Positions 9,333-17,777 of a DNA stretch of 64,000 bases are shown here, in pieces. Source of the stretch: Ligilactobacillus salitolerans. GTDB taxonomy: Bacteria; Bacillota; Bacilli; Lactobacillales; Lactobacillaceae. Numbering within the stretch: the first letter of the stretch is position 1; every line of letters begins with the position of its first letter. The stretch is taken from positions 1 to 64,000 of the forward strand of contig NZ_BFFP01000003.1 of NCBI RefSeq assembly GCF_003864415.1, given 5' to 3'. Below the pieces are notes generated by a model. The model was not told the DNA's origin. It was given only the letters and a program-made list of their open reading frames with translations, and made no database searches. Position numbers and translations under genes: made by a program.

Positions 9333-10760
9333 ATGAGTTATTTAAACCGAGTAAAAAGTTTACCGCAGGACTTTGTCTGGGGCGGCGCGACAGCAGCTTA
9401 CCAAGTCGAAGGCGCTACGAAAGTCGACGGCAAAGGTAAGACAATGTGGGATGACTATTTGGAAGCTCAGGGGCGTTTTTCACCTGATCCAGCCAGTGAT
9501 TTTTATCATCGTTTCCCAGAAGATATTGCCTTATCAAAAGAATATGGCTTGAATGCGATCCGCGTTTCGATTGCATGGACACGGATCTTCCCGCAAGGTT
9601 ATGGCAAGCCAAACCAAGAGGGCGTGGCATACTATCATCGTTTGTTTAAGGAATGCTTGGACAACGGCTTAGAACCTTATGTCAGTCTGCATCACTTTGA
9701 CAGTCCCCAGACCTTGTTTGAAGACGGGGACTGGTTGAACCGCCAGAATATTGACTATTTTGTAGATTATGCAGAATTCTGTTTTAAAGAATTCACCGAA
9801 GTCAAAAACTGGTTTACGATCAACGAACTGATTTCATTAGCTTATTCGCAGTATATTCAAGGCAACTTCCCGCCAAATCACCACTTTGATGTTTCGGCCG
9901 GGATCCAGGCTCAGCATAATGAATTGCTGGCTCATGCTCGGGTGGTAAATCTCTACAAGAAGCTGGGGCTGACAGGTCGGATCGGGTTGATCCATGTGAT
10001 CCAGCCGATTTATCCGATCGACGATGCACCAGAAAACGTCCATGCTGCTAAACTGCAAGATGCTTTTATGAATAAGTTCTTGTTGGATGGCGCTTTCTTA
10101 GGACATTATTCTGCAGACACCATGGATTCGATCAACGAGATCTTACGCCTCAATGAGGCTCACCTTGAGATCGAGGATGGTGATTTGGATATTCTGGCAG
10201 AGGCCGCAACGCAAAACGACTTCTTTGGCATGAATTACTACCAAAACCAGTTTATCAAAGCCTATCAAGGTGAAAGTACCAACAGTTTTAACGGTACAGG
10301 TGAAAAAGGAACATCATCCTTTAAGTTTAAGGGTGTCGGTGAAGCAGTTAAAAAAGAAGGCGTCCCGACGACTGATTGGGATTGGAACATTTACCCGGAA
10401 GGTCTGTATGATTCTTTGAAACGCGTGACGCGCGATTATCCGAACTGCAAGACGATCTATATCACGGAAAATGGGTTAGGTTTGAAAGAAGAGAAGCCGG
10501 CTGAGGGTGAAATTTTAGCGGATCCAAAGCGGATCGACTACATTGACCAGCATCTGGAAGCAATTTTGCAGGCAAGAGATGAGGGTGTTGATGTACAAGG
10601 CTACTTTGTCTGGTCGCTGCAAGATCAATTCTCTTGGGCTAATGGATATAACAAGAGGTATGGGTTATTCTTTGTTGATTTTGAGACCCAGAAGCGCTAC
10701 ATCAAGACGAGCGCGCTGTGGTTCAAGGAGTTAGCAGAAACAAAAACAGAGCGGAGATAA
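9333..10760 (+). CDS. lacG: 6-phospho-beta-galactosidase, GH1
   Basis: A 475-residue GH1 enzyme that hydrolyses lactose-6-phosphate to glucose and galactose-6-phosphate, feeding LacAB. WGGATAAYQVEGA near residue 16 is the GH1 N-terminal signature, NE at 164-165 in FTINELIS holds the acid/base and TENG in YITENGLG the nucleophile (near residue 380). The NEL rather than NEP motif is common in LacG. A paralogue at 18998-20410 is clearly related. The stop codon is 5 nt before a structured RNA repeat. Confidence 0.92.
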   Translation: MSYLNRVKSLPQDFVWGGATAAYQVEGATKVDGKGKTMWDDYLEAQGRFSPDPASDFYHRFPEDIALSKEYGLNAIRVSIAWTRIFPQGYGKPNQEGVAYYHRLFKECLDNGLEPYVSLHHFDSPQTLFEDGDWLNRQNIDYFVDYAEFCFKEFTEVKNWFTINELISLAYSQYIQGNFPPNHHFDVSAGIQAQHNELLAHARVVNLYKKLGLTGRIGLIHVIQPIYPIDDAPENVHAAKLQDAFMNKFLLDGAFLGHYSADTMDSINEILRLNEAHLEIEDGDLDILAEAATQNDFFGMNYYQNQFIKAYQGESTNSFNGTGEKGTSSFKFKGVGEAVKKEGVPTTDWDWNIYPEGLYDSLKRVTRDYPNCKTIYITENGLGLKEEKPAEGEILADPKRIDYIDQHLEAILQARDEGVDVQGYFVWSLQDQFSWANGYNKRYGLFFVDFETQKRYIKTSALWFKELAETKTERR

Positions 10761-10765
10761 GCGGG

Positions 10766-10870
10766 AGAAAGCGAGCACTAACAGGCTTTGGGCAAAAATG
10801 CGGGTTTAAGCATTGTTGACCAAAGCAAGTTAGGCACAGCTTTCTGTCATGAGCAACTCGACTACAAAAC
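10766..10870 (+). ncRNA. Structured RNA element, copy A
   Basis: AGAAAGC (10766-10772) pairs with GCTTTCT (10839-10845). Inside are TAAC/GTTA, CTTTGG/CCAAAG and AATGC/GCATT stems. A small GAG-CAA-CTC hairpin and ACTCGACTA follow. Copies B and C near 24.8-25.0 kb keep the same helices with compensatory changes. Function unknown. Confidence 0.7.
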
Positions 10871-10944
10871 ACCGCAGTCTGCCGCTGCAGTGTGTATCAA
10901 ATAAAATTTGTTCAATAAAAACAGAAAACATCCACCACTAAGGC

Positions 10945-11040
10945 GGGTCGTTACTATTCAATTAGGCGTGACCGCAGGTAGAAAGCGTGACAAGGGGTAA
11001 AGACTATCCTTATCTGCTGCTTTTGGCCTGCGGTCTTTTA
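10945..11040 (+). promoter_or_regulatory. Second RAT and terminator, controlling lacE
   Basis: A 29-nt RAT (10945-10973) closely resembles the first. Its last bases form the left arm of a perfect 9-bp terminator stem, GACCGCAGG (10970-10978) with CCTGCGGTC (11027-11035), followed by TTTTA. Confidence 0.88.
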
Positions 11041-11091
11041 AATTCAAGGCATTAATTAAAATACAAAAAAAACAAAAAGGAGTGAGGATCT

Positions 11092-12849
11092 TTGAACGGT
11101 ATTATTAAAGCAATAGAAAAACACCAATCGACGTTTGAAAAGATTTCGCGTAATATCTATCTGCAAGCAATCAAAGATGGATTTTTAGCCGCAATGCCAG
11201 TCATCTTGTTCTCAAGTATTTTCCTCTTGTGTGCATCTTTGCCGTCAGTTTTTGGCGCAGAGCTGCCAGCTGGTCTGAATGAGTGGCTGAACAAGATTTA
11301 TAATTTTACGATGGGGGTTGTCGGAATGTTGGTTTCCGCAACAACTGCCCGCTGCTTGGCAGGTTCTATGAACAGAAGTAAGATGCCTGCTGGCAAGGCG
11401 ATCAGTGAGGTTTCAGTGATGATTGCCGCAATTTCTGGTTTCTTATTGTTAGCTGTCACACAACAAAAAGATGGTTCATTCGTGACTGCTAACATGGGGA
11501 CCAATGGGATCTTATCAGCTTTCGTATCGGCATTCTTAACAGTGAACGTTTATCGTTTCTGTGTGATCAAAGATATCACGATCCATATGCCAAAAGAAGT
11601 TCCTGGTACAATTTCACAGAACTTCCGTGATATTTTTGCTTATTCATTCTCAGTTTTAGGTTGTGCTCTAATTGATTTTCTTTCACGTCAATTCGTCCAG
11701 GTTCCATTTGCTCAAGTTATTGCCAAGTTGTTCCAGCCATTATTCAATGGGGCAGAATCATACCTCGGCATGGCCTTCATTTGGTTCTTGATCCCGTTAT
11801 TCTGGTTTGTCGGTGTGCACGGTCCTTCAGTGGTTAAACCTGCGATCGAAGCTCCATTATTCGGTAACACAACGCTGAACCTGGCTGCATTTAAAGCAGG
11901 AAATCACCCAACTCATGCTTTAACAGAAAACTTTGGTAACTTTGTCGGCGAACTTGGCGGAACTGGGGCTACTTTTGTTGTTCCTTTCATCTTCATGTTG
12001 GCAATGCGATCCAAACAGCTGCGTGCGGTTGGTAAAGCATCATTTCTGCCAGTAATGTTCGCTGTGAACGAACCATTGCTGTTCGCAGCTCCAATGATTT
12101 TGAACCCATACATGTTCGTACCATTCCTCTTGGCTCCTGTTGTTAATGTCTTGATCGGTAAGGCATTCATTCAGTTCCTGGGAATGAACGGGTTTATGTA
12201 CGTCTTGCCATGGGCAACGCCGGGTCCAATTGGGACCTTCCTGGCGACGGGCTTCCAGCCAATTTCACTTGTATTTGTAGTTCTTCTTTTGGCAGTAGAT
12301 ACATTGATCTACTTCCCATTTATTCGAGCATATGACAAGGAACTCTGTGACCAAGAGGCTGCTAAGTTAGCTGCAGAAGGTGCAGATCAAGCAGATGTGA
12401 TCGAAACAGTGCCAGCTGAAGGTACACCTGCGATGGCCACTGCTTCTGTTAACGTTGAGACACCAGCAGCACAAGAAACGATCGCTAATGATGTTACAAG
12501 TAAAGATCCTGATGATCCAACGAAAGTTTTAGTTCTCTGTGCCGGTGCCGGTACCAGCGAATTACTCGCTAACGCTTTGAAGAAGGGCGCGGAAGAATAT
12601 AACGTTAACCTGACAGCTCGAGCTGGGGCTTACGGTTCACACTATGATATTCTGCCTAACTTTGATGTTGTAGTTTTAGCACCACAGGTTAAGATGTACT
12701 ATGACGACATTAAGAAGGATACAGACAAATTTGGTATTAAGTTGATCAAAACGCAAGGCAAACAATATATCGATTTGACTCGAGCACCTAAAGAAGCACT
12801 TGAATTCGTCATGGGTCAATTGAACGAAAAAGACGAGGCTAATGTGTAA
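11092..12849 (+). CDS. lacE: Lactose-specific PTS EIICB
   Basis: A 585-residue membrane permease that imports and phosphorylates lactose. The EIIC domain (about residues 1-420) has about ten hydrophobic segments and the family motifs IKDGFLAAMPVILFSS and GVHGPSVVKPAIEAP. An Ala/Glu/Thr-rich linker (about 425-475) leads to EIIB with the phosphocysteine Cys483 in VLVLCAGAGTSEL. It starts at TTG (11092) after AAGGAGTGAGG. Its own RAT/terminator lets it be tuned separately from lacTFG. It differs from the second EIICB mainly in the linker. Confidence 0.94.
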   Translation: MNGIIKAIEKHQSTFEKISRNIYLQAIKDGFLAAMPVILFSSIFLLCASLPSVFGAELPAGLNEWLNKIYNFTMGVVGMLVSATTARCLAGSMNRSKMPAGKAISEVSVMIAAISGFLLLAVTQQKDGSFVTANMGTNGILSAFVSAFLTVNVYRFCVIKDITIHMPKEVPGTISQNFRDIFAYSFSVLGCALIDFLSRQFVQVPFAQVIAKLFQPLFNGAESYLGMAFIWFLIPLFWFVGVHGPSVVKPAIEAPLFGNTTLNLAAFKAGNHPTHALTENFGNFVGELGGTGATFVVPFIFMLAMRSKQLRAVGKASFLPVMFAVNEPLLFAAPMILNPYMFVPFLLAPVVNVLIGKAFIQFLGMNGFMYVLPWATPGPIGTFLATGFQPISLVFVVLLLAVDTLIYFPFIRAYDKELCDQEAAKLAAEGADQADVIETVPAEGTPAMATASVNVETPAAQETIANDVTSKDPDDPTKVLVLCAGAGTSELLANALKKGAEEYNVNLTARAGAYGSHYDILPNFDVVVLAPQVKMYYDDIKKDTDKFGIKLIKTQGKQYIDLTRAPKEALEFVMGQLNEKDEANV

Positions 12850-12934
12850 TGCGAGCTGGTCTTTGGACCTGGGCTTTTCAGGTTTAAGAAAATAAATTGT
12901 GGGCTGGGATAAAACCAGCTTCGGTAAAAAGAAT

Positions 12935-12976
12935 TGGCTGTAGAAATTGATCGTTGATTTCTGCAGCCAGTTTTTT
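12935..12976 (+). terminator. Terminator of lacE
   Basis: TGGCTGTAGAAAT (12935-12947) pairs with ATTTCTGCAGCCA (12957-12969), one G-T pair, then GTTTTTT. Confidence 0.85.
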
Positions 12977-13056
12977 CTTGTAAAAAGTGCAAAAATATCG
13001 CTTGAAGTATCTGCAGAGGATATACTAACAATAGCAAAAATAGGGAAGTGAGCAGC

Positions 13057-13191
13057 ATGAATACAACAAAGGGACAAATGCCAGAGAAAAAAGAACCCAA
13101 GAATATTCATGAGTTGTTTGCCTGTTGGCAAGATGATGGACAACGAGACCATGAATTAGACTGGGGAAAAGCTGCGGGTAAAGAACTATAA
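13057..13191 (+). CDS. Short MazE/PemI-antitoxin-tail-like protein
   Basis: A 44-codon reading frame after GGGAAGTG. The sequence IHELFACWQDDGQRDHELDWGKAAGKEL resembles the C-terminal toxin-wrapping tail of MazE/PemI antitoxins (an acidic stretch, DWG, then GKE). The N-terminal AbrB-type DNA-binding domain is absent and no MazF toxin follows, so this is either a stand-alone tail or a leftover. It sits next to a second toxin-antitoxin remnant. The resemblance is by eye only. Confidence 0.4.
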   Translation: MNTTKGQMPEKKEPKNIHELFACWQDDGQRDHELDWGKAAGKEL

Positions 13192-13330
13192 TAATCAAAC
13201 AAGATATTTCTATTAAGAGAAGGCTGAAGGTTTAATTGGAAAATAGGGACATTTATAGCAAATGGAACCTGAAAAAATAGTTTCTCAAAATAGTGCAAGC
13301 AGAAATAAGCAAATCATTTTAGTACTTATG

Positions 13331-13356
13331 ATGTCATTTGTATGTTATAATGACAT
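13331..13356 (+). promoter_or_regulatory. Antitoxin promoter with operator palindrome
   Basis: TATAAT (13346-13351) with an extended TGT. ATGTCATT (13331-13338) and AATGACAT (13349-13356) form an 8-bp inverted repeat across the -10, as expected for RelB-type autorepression. Confidence 0.6.
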
Positions 13357-13380
13357 TAAATTGAGGAGGGAGTGATAGAT

Positions 13381-13668
13381 ATGTCAACGAGTGCAACGAC
13401 AATTCGACTTGATGATGAGCTTAAAGATAAGTTGATAAAAGAGCTAAGTGCCACTGGTTTAAGCATTAACGCTTACTTTAATATGGCCGCGAGACAGTTA
13501 ATACTTCAAAAAAAGATTCCTTTTGAAATTTTGACTGAAGCAGATGAACCAACGGAGGAAACTAGGCGCGCTTTAGTGGCAGCAGAGGCCAAGAAGCTGG
13601 GAATCATTCCCGATGATGTTCCTGAATTTGATAATACCAAAGCTTTAAAAAACTTTTTGGACAGTTGA
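13381..13668 (+). CDS. RelB/DinJ-family antitoxin
   Basis: A 95-residue antitoxin. The ribbon-helix-helix start TTIRLDDELKDKLIKELSATGLSINAYFNMAARQLI (about residues 5-41) is typical of RelB/DinJ, followed by an acidic toxin-binding region. An upstream GTG at 13372 is in frame, but GAGGAGG at 13363-13369 fits the ATG at 13381 better. The partner toxin 3 nt downstream is broken, so the antitoxin is now an orphan. Its promoter palindrome appears intact, so it may still be expressed and act as a DNA-binding protein. Confidence 0.85.
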   Translation: MSTSATTIRLDDELKDKLIKELSATGLSINAYFNMAARQLILQKKIPFEILTEADEPTEETRRALVAAEAKKLGIIPDDVPEFDNTKALKNFLDS

Positions 13669-13670
13669 AT

Positions 13671-13929
13671 ATGTATAAACTTAAACCTGAACCACAATTT
13701 AAAAAAGATTATCGCTAACTTAAACGGAAACATCATGAGTTGATCACTGATTTAATGCAAGCTTTAGAACAACTTCAAGTGAACGGTGTCGTTAATCAAG
13801 AATATCAACCACATGTGTTTAAAAATCGATATTCTGGTAATTTATATGATTCATAGGACTAATCCGGTGATTCGTTTGATTCGAGTGGGTGGACATGATG
13901 AATTGTTTCATAATAGATTAAATGTTTAA
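13671..13929 (+). pseudogene. Broken YafQ/RelE-family mRNA interferase toxin
   Basis: The frame opens MYKLKPEPQFKKDYR, a typical YafQ-type start, then hits TAA where a lysine codon is expected. It continues LKRKHHELITDLMQALEQLQ and VNQEYQPHVFKNRYSGNLYD. A deletion then removes the central strand, and after a frame change the C-terminal NPVIRLIRVGGHDELF is still recognisable, including the catalytic-region His. Two independent lesions make activity very unlikely. It is coupled 3 nt after the antitoxin stop. Confidence 0.8.
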
Positions 13930-13940
13930 ATTGAAAACCA

Positions 13941-13991
13941 AAAAACTAGCAAACCTATCCCTGAATTGGGAGTGTTTTGCTAGTTTTTTTA
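13941..13991 (+). terminator. Terminator after the toxin remnant
   Basis: AAAAACTAGCAAA (13941-13953) pairs with TTTGCTAGTTTTT near 13977-13989, ending in a T run. Confidence 0.8.
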
Positions 13992-14085
13992 AAAATATAA
14001 AAGAATTTCAGCATACGCATTAGCCAAAAAATCAATGTACCAACATCTAGAATATTCTACATGACCGCAGACAAGTCACGGTTGT

Positions 14086-14739
14086 TCACTTCTGTAGATC
14101 AGTCAGCGAAATAATGCGGTCTGTCTGGTGAGCCTCTTCCAAGTTATGGGTGACCATAATAATCGTTTTATGATAATCATCCCGCAGCTTGCTGATTTCT
14201 TGGAGAGCGGCCTGAGCATTAGCTGGATCCAGGGCGCCGGTCGGTTCATCGGCTAAAATCAACTCACCAGGTTTTAGGATGGCGCGCGCGATGGCAACAC
14301 GCTGCTGCTCACCACCCGATAAAGTATTAACTAGTTCGTTTTGCAGGTCGCTGATCCCTAGGCGAGCTAGGACTTCGTGAATGGCCGATTTTTTGTCACT
14401 TGAAGATTGATGGACAAAGTTCATGGCCAACCATAAATTTTGAAAAACTGTTTCGTTTGAGATCAACGCAAATGATTGAAACAGATAATTGATTTGTTCT
14501 CTTCTGATTAAGGTCGCTTTTTTACTGTTGATTTTCGGCAAAAGGTCACCGTGGAGTCTAATTTCGCCAGTTGAGGGTTCATCTAAAAGTCCCAGCAGAT
14601 TCAGCAAGGTCGACTTGCCTGCGCCCGAAGGACCGACTAGGGCCACGAATTCTCCTTGGGCCACTGAAAAACTAACCGATTTTAGGATCTCCCTTGCACC
14701 GAATGTTTTGCCAAGGTTGGTAACAACGATTTCTTCCAT
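14086..14739 (-). CDS. ABC transporter ATPase, lactococcin-972-type exporter
   Basis: A 217-residue ABC ATPase with Walker A GPSGAGKSTLL (near residue 37), Q-loop LFQSFAL, signature LSGGEQQRVAIARAI and Walker B LILADEPTGALD. I start at ATG 14739, 8 nt after the permease stop; an in-frame ATG at 14778 lies inside the permease gene without a ribosome site. The size, and a partner of the bacteriocin-associated membrane protein type, place it with putative lactococcin-972 bacteriocin exporters or immunity systems. The ATPase itself looks intact. Confidence 0.8.
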   Translation of the reverse strand: MEEIVVTNLGKTFGAREILKSVSFSVAQGEFVALVGPSGAGKSTLLNLLGLLDEPSTGEIRLHGDLLPKINSKKATLIRREQINYLFQSFALISNETVFQNLWLAMNFVHQSSSDKKSAIHEVLARLGISDLQNELVNTLSGGEQQRVAIARAILKPGELILADEPTGALDPANAQAALQEISKLRDDYHKTIIMVTHNLEEAHQTDRIISLTDLQK

Positions 14740-14746
14740 AATATAT

Positions 14747-16965
14747 TCAGCCCCGTTTAAATAAAGTAGTGATTTCATTGAAGTTGTTTCTGTTCGTGTA
14801 AAACCAAAAGAGTATGAGTTGTAATAATAAACTGATCAGTACTAGGACCACGCCGATCTTGCTTTTAAGCACAAGGATCACGGCTAGCTGCAAGAGATGG
14901 ATGAAAATGATCCCGAGTAAAGGAGTCCGGTAAAGCTGAAAGAATGAAAAACCCAGGAATTTTTTAACGGCGAGTTTTTCTTGGTTGGCCGTTTGAAAAA
15001 TTGTCGCGATGACTAATAAACATAGAATTAGCAGAACCAACGTGACCATAAAGAGGCTGCCAAATAATCTGATGGTCTGTCTTAAATCTTTTTGCAGTCC
15101 ATCAATATATTTTTGAACGCTCAAAAATGCGGGCTTGTTATCTTGCAAGTGGTGCTGGGCCAAAAGCTGGCTAGTCATCGTTTGATGGGCCTTTTTTAGG
15201 CTGCTGAATTTTAGATAACCGTCTAACCCAGTTGCTCGGATTCCACCAGTTTCGATATAAGTCATGTTCTCTGGGGTCGCAATATAAATAACTGGCTGTC
15301 TGGTGAAGGACTCTTGCTTAGCCGAATCTACCCAGGTGAAAAACTTTTTGTCAAAATGGTACCTTACGAAACGAAACTCTCTTTTTTTAGTGAAAACGGT
15401 TGGCACATCATCAGCACTAAGCCCAAGTACCGAATCTTCTTTCAGGAAGGCAGTGAGCTTATTCTGAGCGCGTGCAGAAAGTGTGTCTGGAATAAGAAAT
15501 AAGCGTGTCCCTGACTCTGCGGCAGCTAGCTCTTTTGGGGCAAGTTGAATGCCGTTTTTTTGAGCAAAATTTGGAGAAAAAGTCAGTTTCCAGAAAGGCT
15601 GCTCGGGCAGGTCATGGTAGGGGCCATCTTGTTGCATACTAGCTAACCAGCCGGGTGAAAAGTAATCCGCATGAATGAGGTAAACGCCTTTTTTCTGGCT
15701 AATAGCGGCATAGGTCGACCACAGATCTTGGTCTAGCTTAGACGATTTTCCAGCAATAGAAGAATTATCCGTCCCGGTTGCTAAATCGTTAAGCACAGCC
15801 AGCTTGGAAACGTGGTCCCATTGAGTTTTTAGCTGTTGATTTTCTGCGATCGATTTTAACGGCAGGTCGGTGGTGTAACTGATTGCGACGATCCCAGCAC
15901 TCAGCAGCAAGTAGAGGGTAATTGAGAAAAAATACAATATTTTTTTAGGAAAGCTGCCCTTGATCAGCTCAATATTTTTTAAAACTAGGATCACAGATGC
16001 TGCTAAGTAGAAGCTAACAAGGGTCACAAGTAAACTAGCGCTGGCTGCCAGTAGAAAGTATTTCAGCAGTACCAGAGTGAATACTTTTTGACCTAAGCTA
16101 AGTGCAAAGATAAGCGCACCTACACTCCCAATTATTAGTGTCCAGATCAAAAAAGGGTACGCTGCCTGAAAAAGGATCCCTTTCTTAGTCCACCCAAGCA
16201 GGATTAAACTCCCGATTTTTTTGGCGGAGCGAATGAGCAAAATAATGAAAAAACAAAGCAAAAACAAAAATGTCAGTGCTAAAAAGGCGAGCAGTTCCAT
16301 AAAAATGAAACGGTCATCAGTGCTGATGCCACTTTTGGCGCGGACTAAATCGGCTTGCTTCTGGTGGGTGAGTAAGGATAGCTCGCGAAGGAGTCGGTGA
16401 TACTCTTGGGGATTTTTAAAACCGCTGATTTCATAGTGCCCGTTGATCGTCGCGCTGTTCGTGACCAACTTATTGAGTTGGTAGATGGTTGTTTTACCAG
16501 AAAAGGGGAACTGGTACAGTGCCTTGATCTCATTAACTGAGCCATTACCTAAACCAAGTGTAGCATTGGGATTACTACTCTTTAGCAGTTTATCAATGTC
16601 ATCTTTTGTCAGTAAATTGTGTTTAAAAAACTAAAAGTAACATTTTTATTTTTGGTATTCCCTAGTATGCCGATATTTAGGCTTGGTTGACCAGCAATTG
16701 TATTCCCGCTGTCTTTGCGCATGATTAGTAAATTATCCTGCTGCGCATACTGGGTAAGCAGGGACATAACTTCTTCTTTTTGCTGGCTAGGCACTTTGTT
16801 GAGGAACAGTTGATAATTGTTGTCACTGGAAAGATAGTGGCTCCAAGCGTTTTGATAGCTGTTTCCCACCAGCCAGGTTGAAACTAAGAGCAACAAAATT
16901 GTTTGTATCAAAATCAAAGCGCACCCGCCCAGGCGGACACGCTTTGAAAAAATTCTTTTCTTCAT
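14747..16965 (-). pseudogene. Bacteriocin-associated membrane protein split by a -1 frameshift
   Basis: Two frames together encode one permease. The first frame runs 16965 to 16609 (118 codons) with an N-terminal membrane anchor and the start of the extracellular domain. The second runs through HNLLTKDDIDKLL to 14747, with membrane segments, a long extracellular region and C-terminal helices. Together they give about 740 residues, like the intact relative at 27243-29363. The frames join by a -1 shift exactly at TTTAAAC (16627-16621). This may be a mutation, a sequencing error or programmed frameshifting. The ATPase follows after 8 nt. Confidence 0.75.
16621..16627 (-). other. T TTA AAC slippery heptamer at the frame junction
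   Basis: Read in the first frame, the codons are TTT TTA AAC. Slipping back one base gives TTT AAA CAC and enters the long second frame. The 6-bp hairpin ACTGCT-AAAG-AGTAGT lies about 30 nt further on, further away than usual for a stimulator. Confidence 0.5.
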
Positions 16966-17205
16966 GATGTTAATGTCACTTTCTAAGTAGAGTTACTTAC
17001 ACGACCAGTAAGCTTGTAGTGTAGCATTTCCAATGTATTTTGAAGCGTCTGCATCTCGGCGCAGCTTACGCTTCAATAATACCACGAAAGCACTTTCAAA
17101 AAATGGGTGTATACCTTTTTAATTATCATTTTTTTGATTGCATTCAGAAAATTATGATAATTATTTTAAAAATAACGGTGTATAAACTAGTCTTACGATC
17201 GATAG
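16966..17205. other. Non-coding stretch upstream of the split permease
   Basis: It contains TGAAGCGT/ACGCTTCA inverted arms around 17041-17076. On the minus strand a frame ending KYIGNATLQAYWSCK (stop near 16993) faintly recalls lactococcin-972 C-termini, but it has no start or ribosome site. Confidence 0.25.
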
Positions 17206-17250
17206 CTAAAAAGAGATGCCACGACTATTATTAACGTGACATCTTTTTTA
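17206..17250 (-). terminator. Bidirectional terminator of the VOC gene
   Basis: AAAAAGAGATGCCACG pairs imperfectly with CGTGACATCTTTTTT around an 11-nt loop. Confidence 0.75.
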
Positions 17251-17298
17251 GCCAACACGAGTAGTTAACATCAGAGTGACCTGATAAAGTGATGGGTT

Positions 17299-17730
17299 TT
17301 ATTGTAAACGTTGATTCAAAATCTGGCGACGAGTTTTAAAGTCAATGAGTTGAAGGTCCTGTTCAATTACCCAAGAATAGTGAAAGGGATCTCTGACAAC
17401 GCCGTTCAGTACGCCTAGCTCTTTATCTTCCGTCAAAGGCACGATCACTTCAAAACCAGCATTAACAGCACGTTGATATAAAGCCTGTGCATCTCTCACA
17501 ACCAAGTTGAACCATAATGGTTGTGAAACTTTGGGATCGGGTATGTGCCAGCCCATTTTGGGATTGGCATCAAAGAGGTGAAATTGCATCTCTTCAAGTT
17601 CAAAAATAACTTCATTGAATGCTGATTTTGGCAGATTTTTACTCGATTCTTTCAGTTTAGTTTCGAAGACAGTCGCATAGGTTTCATAAGCTTGTAATGC
17701 ATCTTTGACTACACAATCAATTACGATCAC
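17299..17730 (-). CDS. VOC-superfamily (glyoxalase/PhnB-like) protein
   Basis: A 143-residue protein with the paired beta-alpha-beta layout of the vicinal-oxygen-chelate fold: a first module with ALQAYETYATVFETKL and FELEEMQFHLFDAN, a second with WFNLVVRDAQALYQRAVNAGFEVIVPL and VVRDPFHYSWVIEQ. PhnB-like members are mostly of unknown activity. It stands alone between a terminator and the LacI-type regulator gene. No substrate can be read from the sequence. Confidence 0.75.
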   Translation of the reverse strand: MIVIDCVVKDALQAYETYATVFETKLKESSKNLPKSAFNEVIFELEEMQFHLFDANPKMGWHIPDPKVSQPLWFNLVVRDAQALYQRAVNAGFEVIVPLTEDKELGVLNGVVRDPFHYSWVIEQDLQLIDFKTRRQILNQRLQ

Positions 17731-17777
17731 GCTAGCACTCCCTTTTTCTATTGGTTTTACAAATTGGATCCAGCTTC

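Noticed and set aside
16976-17105. Second lactococcin-972-like bacteriocin remnant upstream of the split permease
   Set aside because: Only a faint KYIGNATLQAYWSCK ending, with no start, signal or conserved tryptophan pattern.
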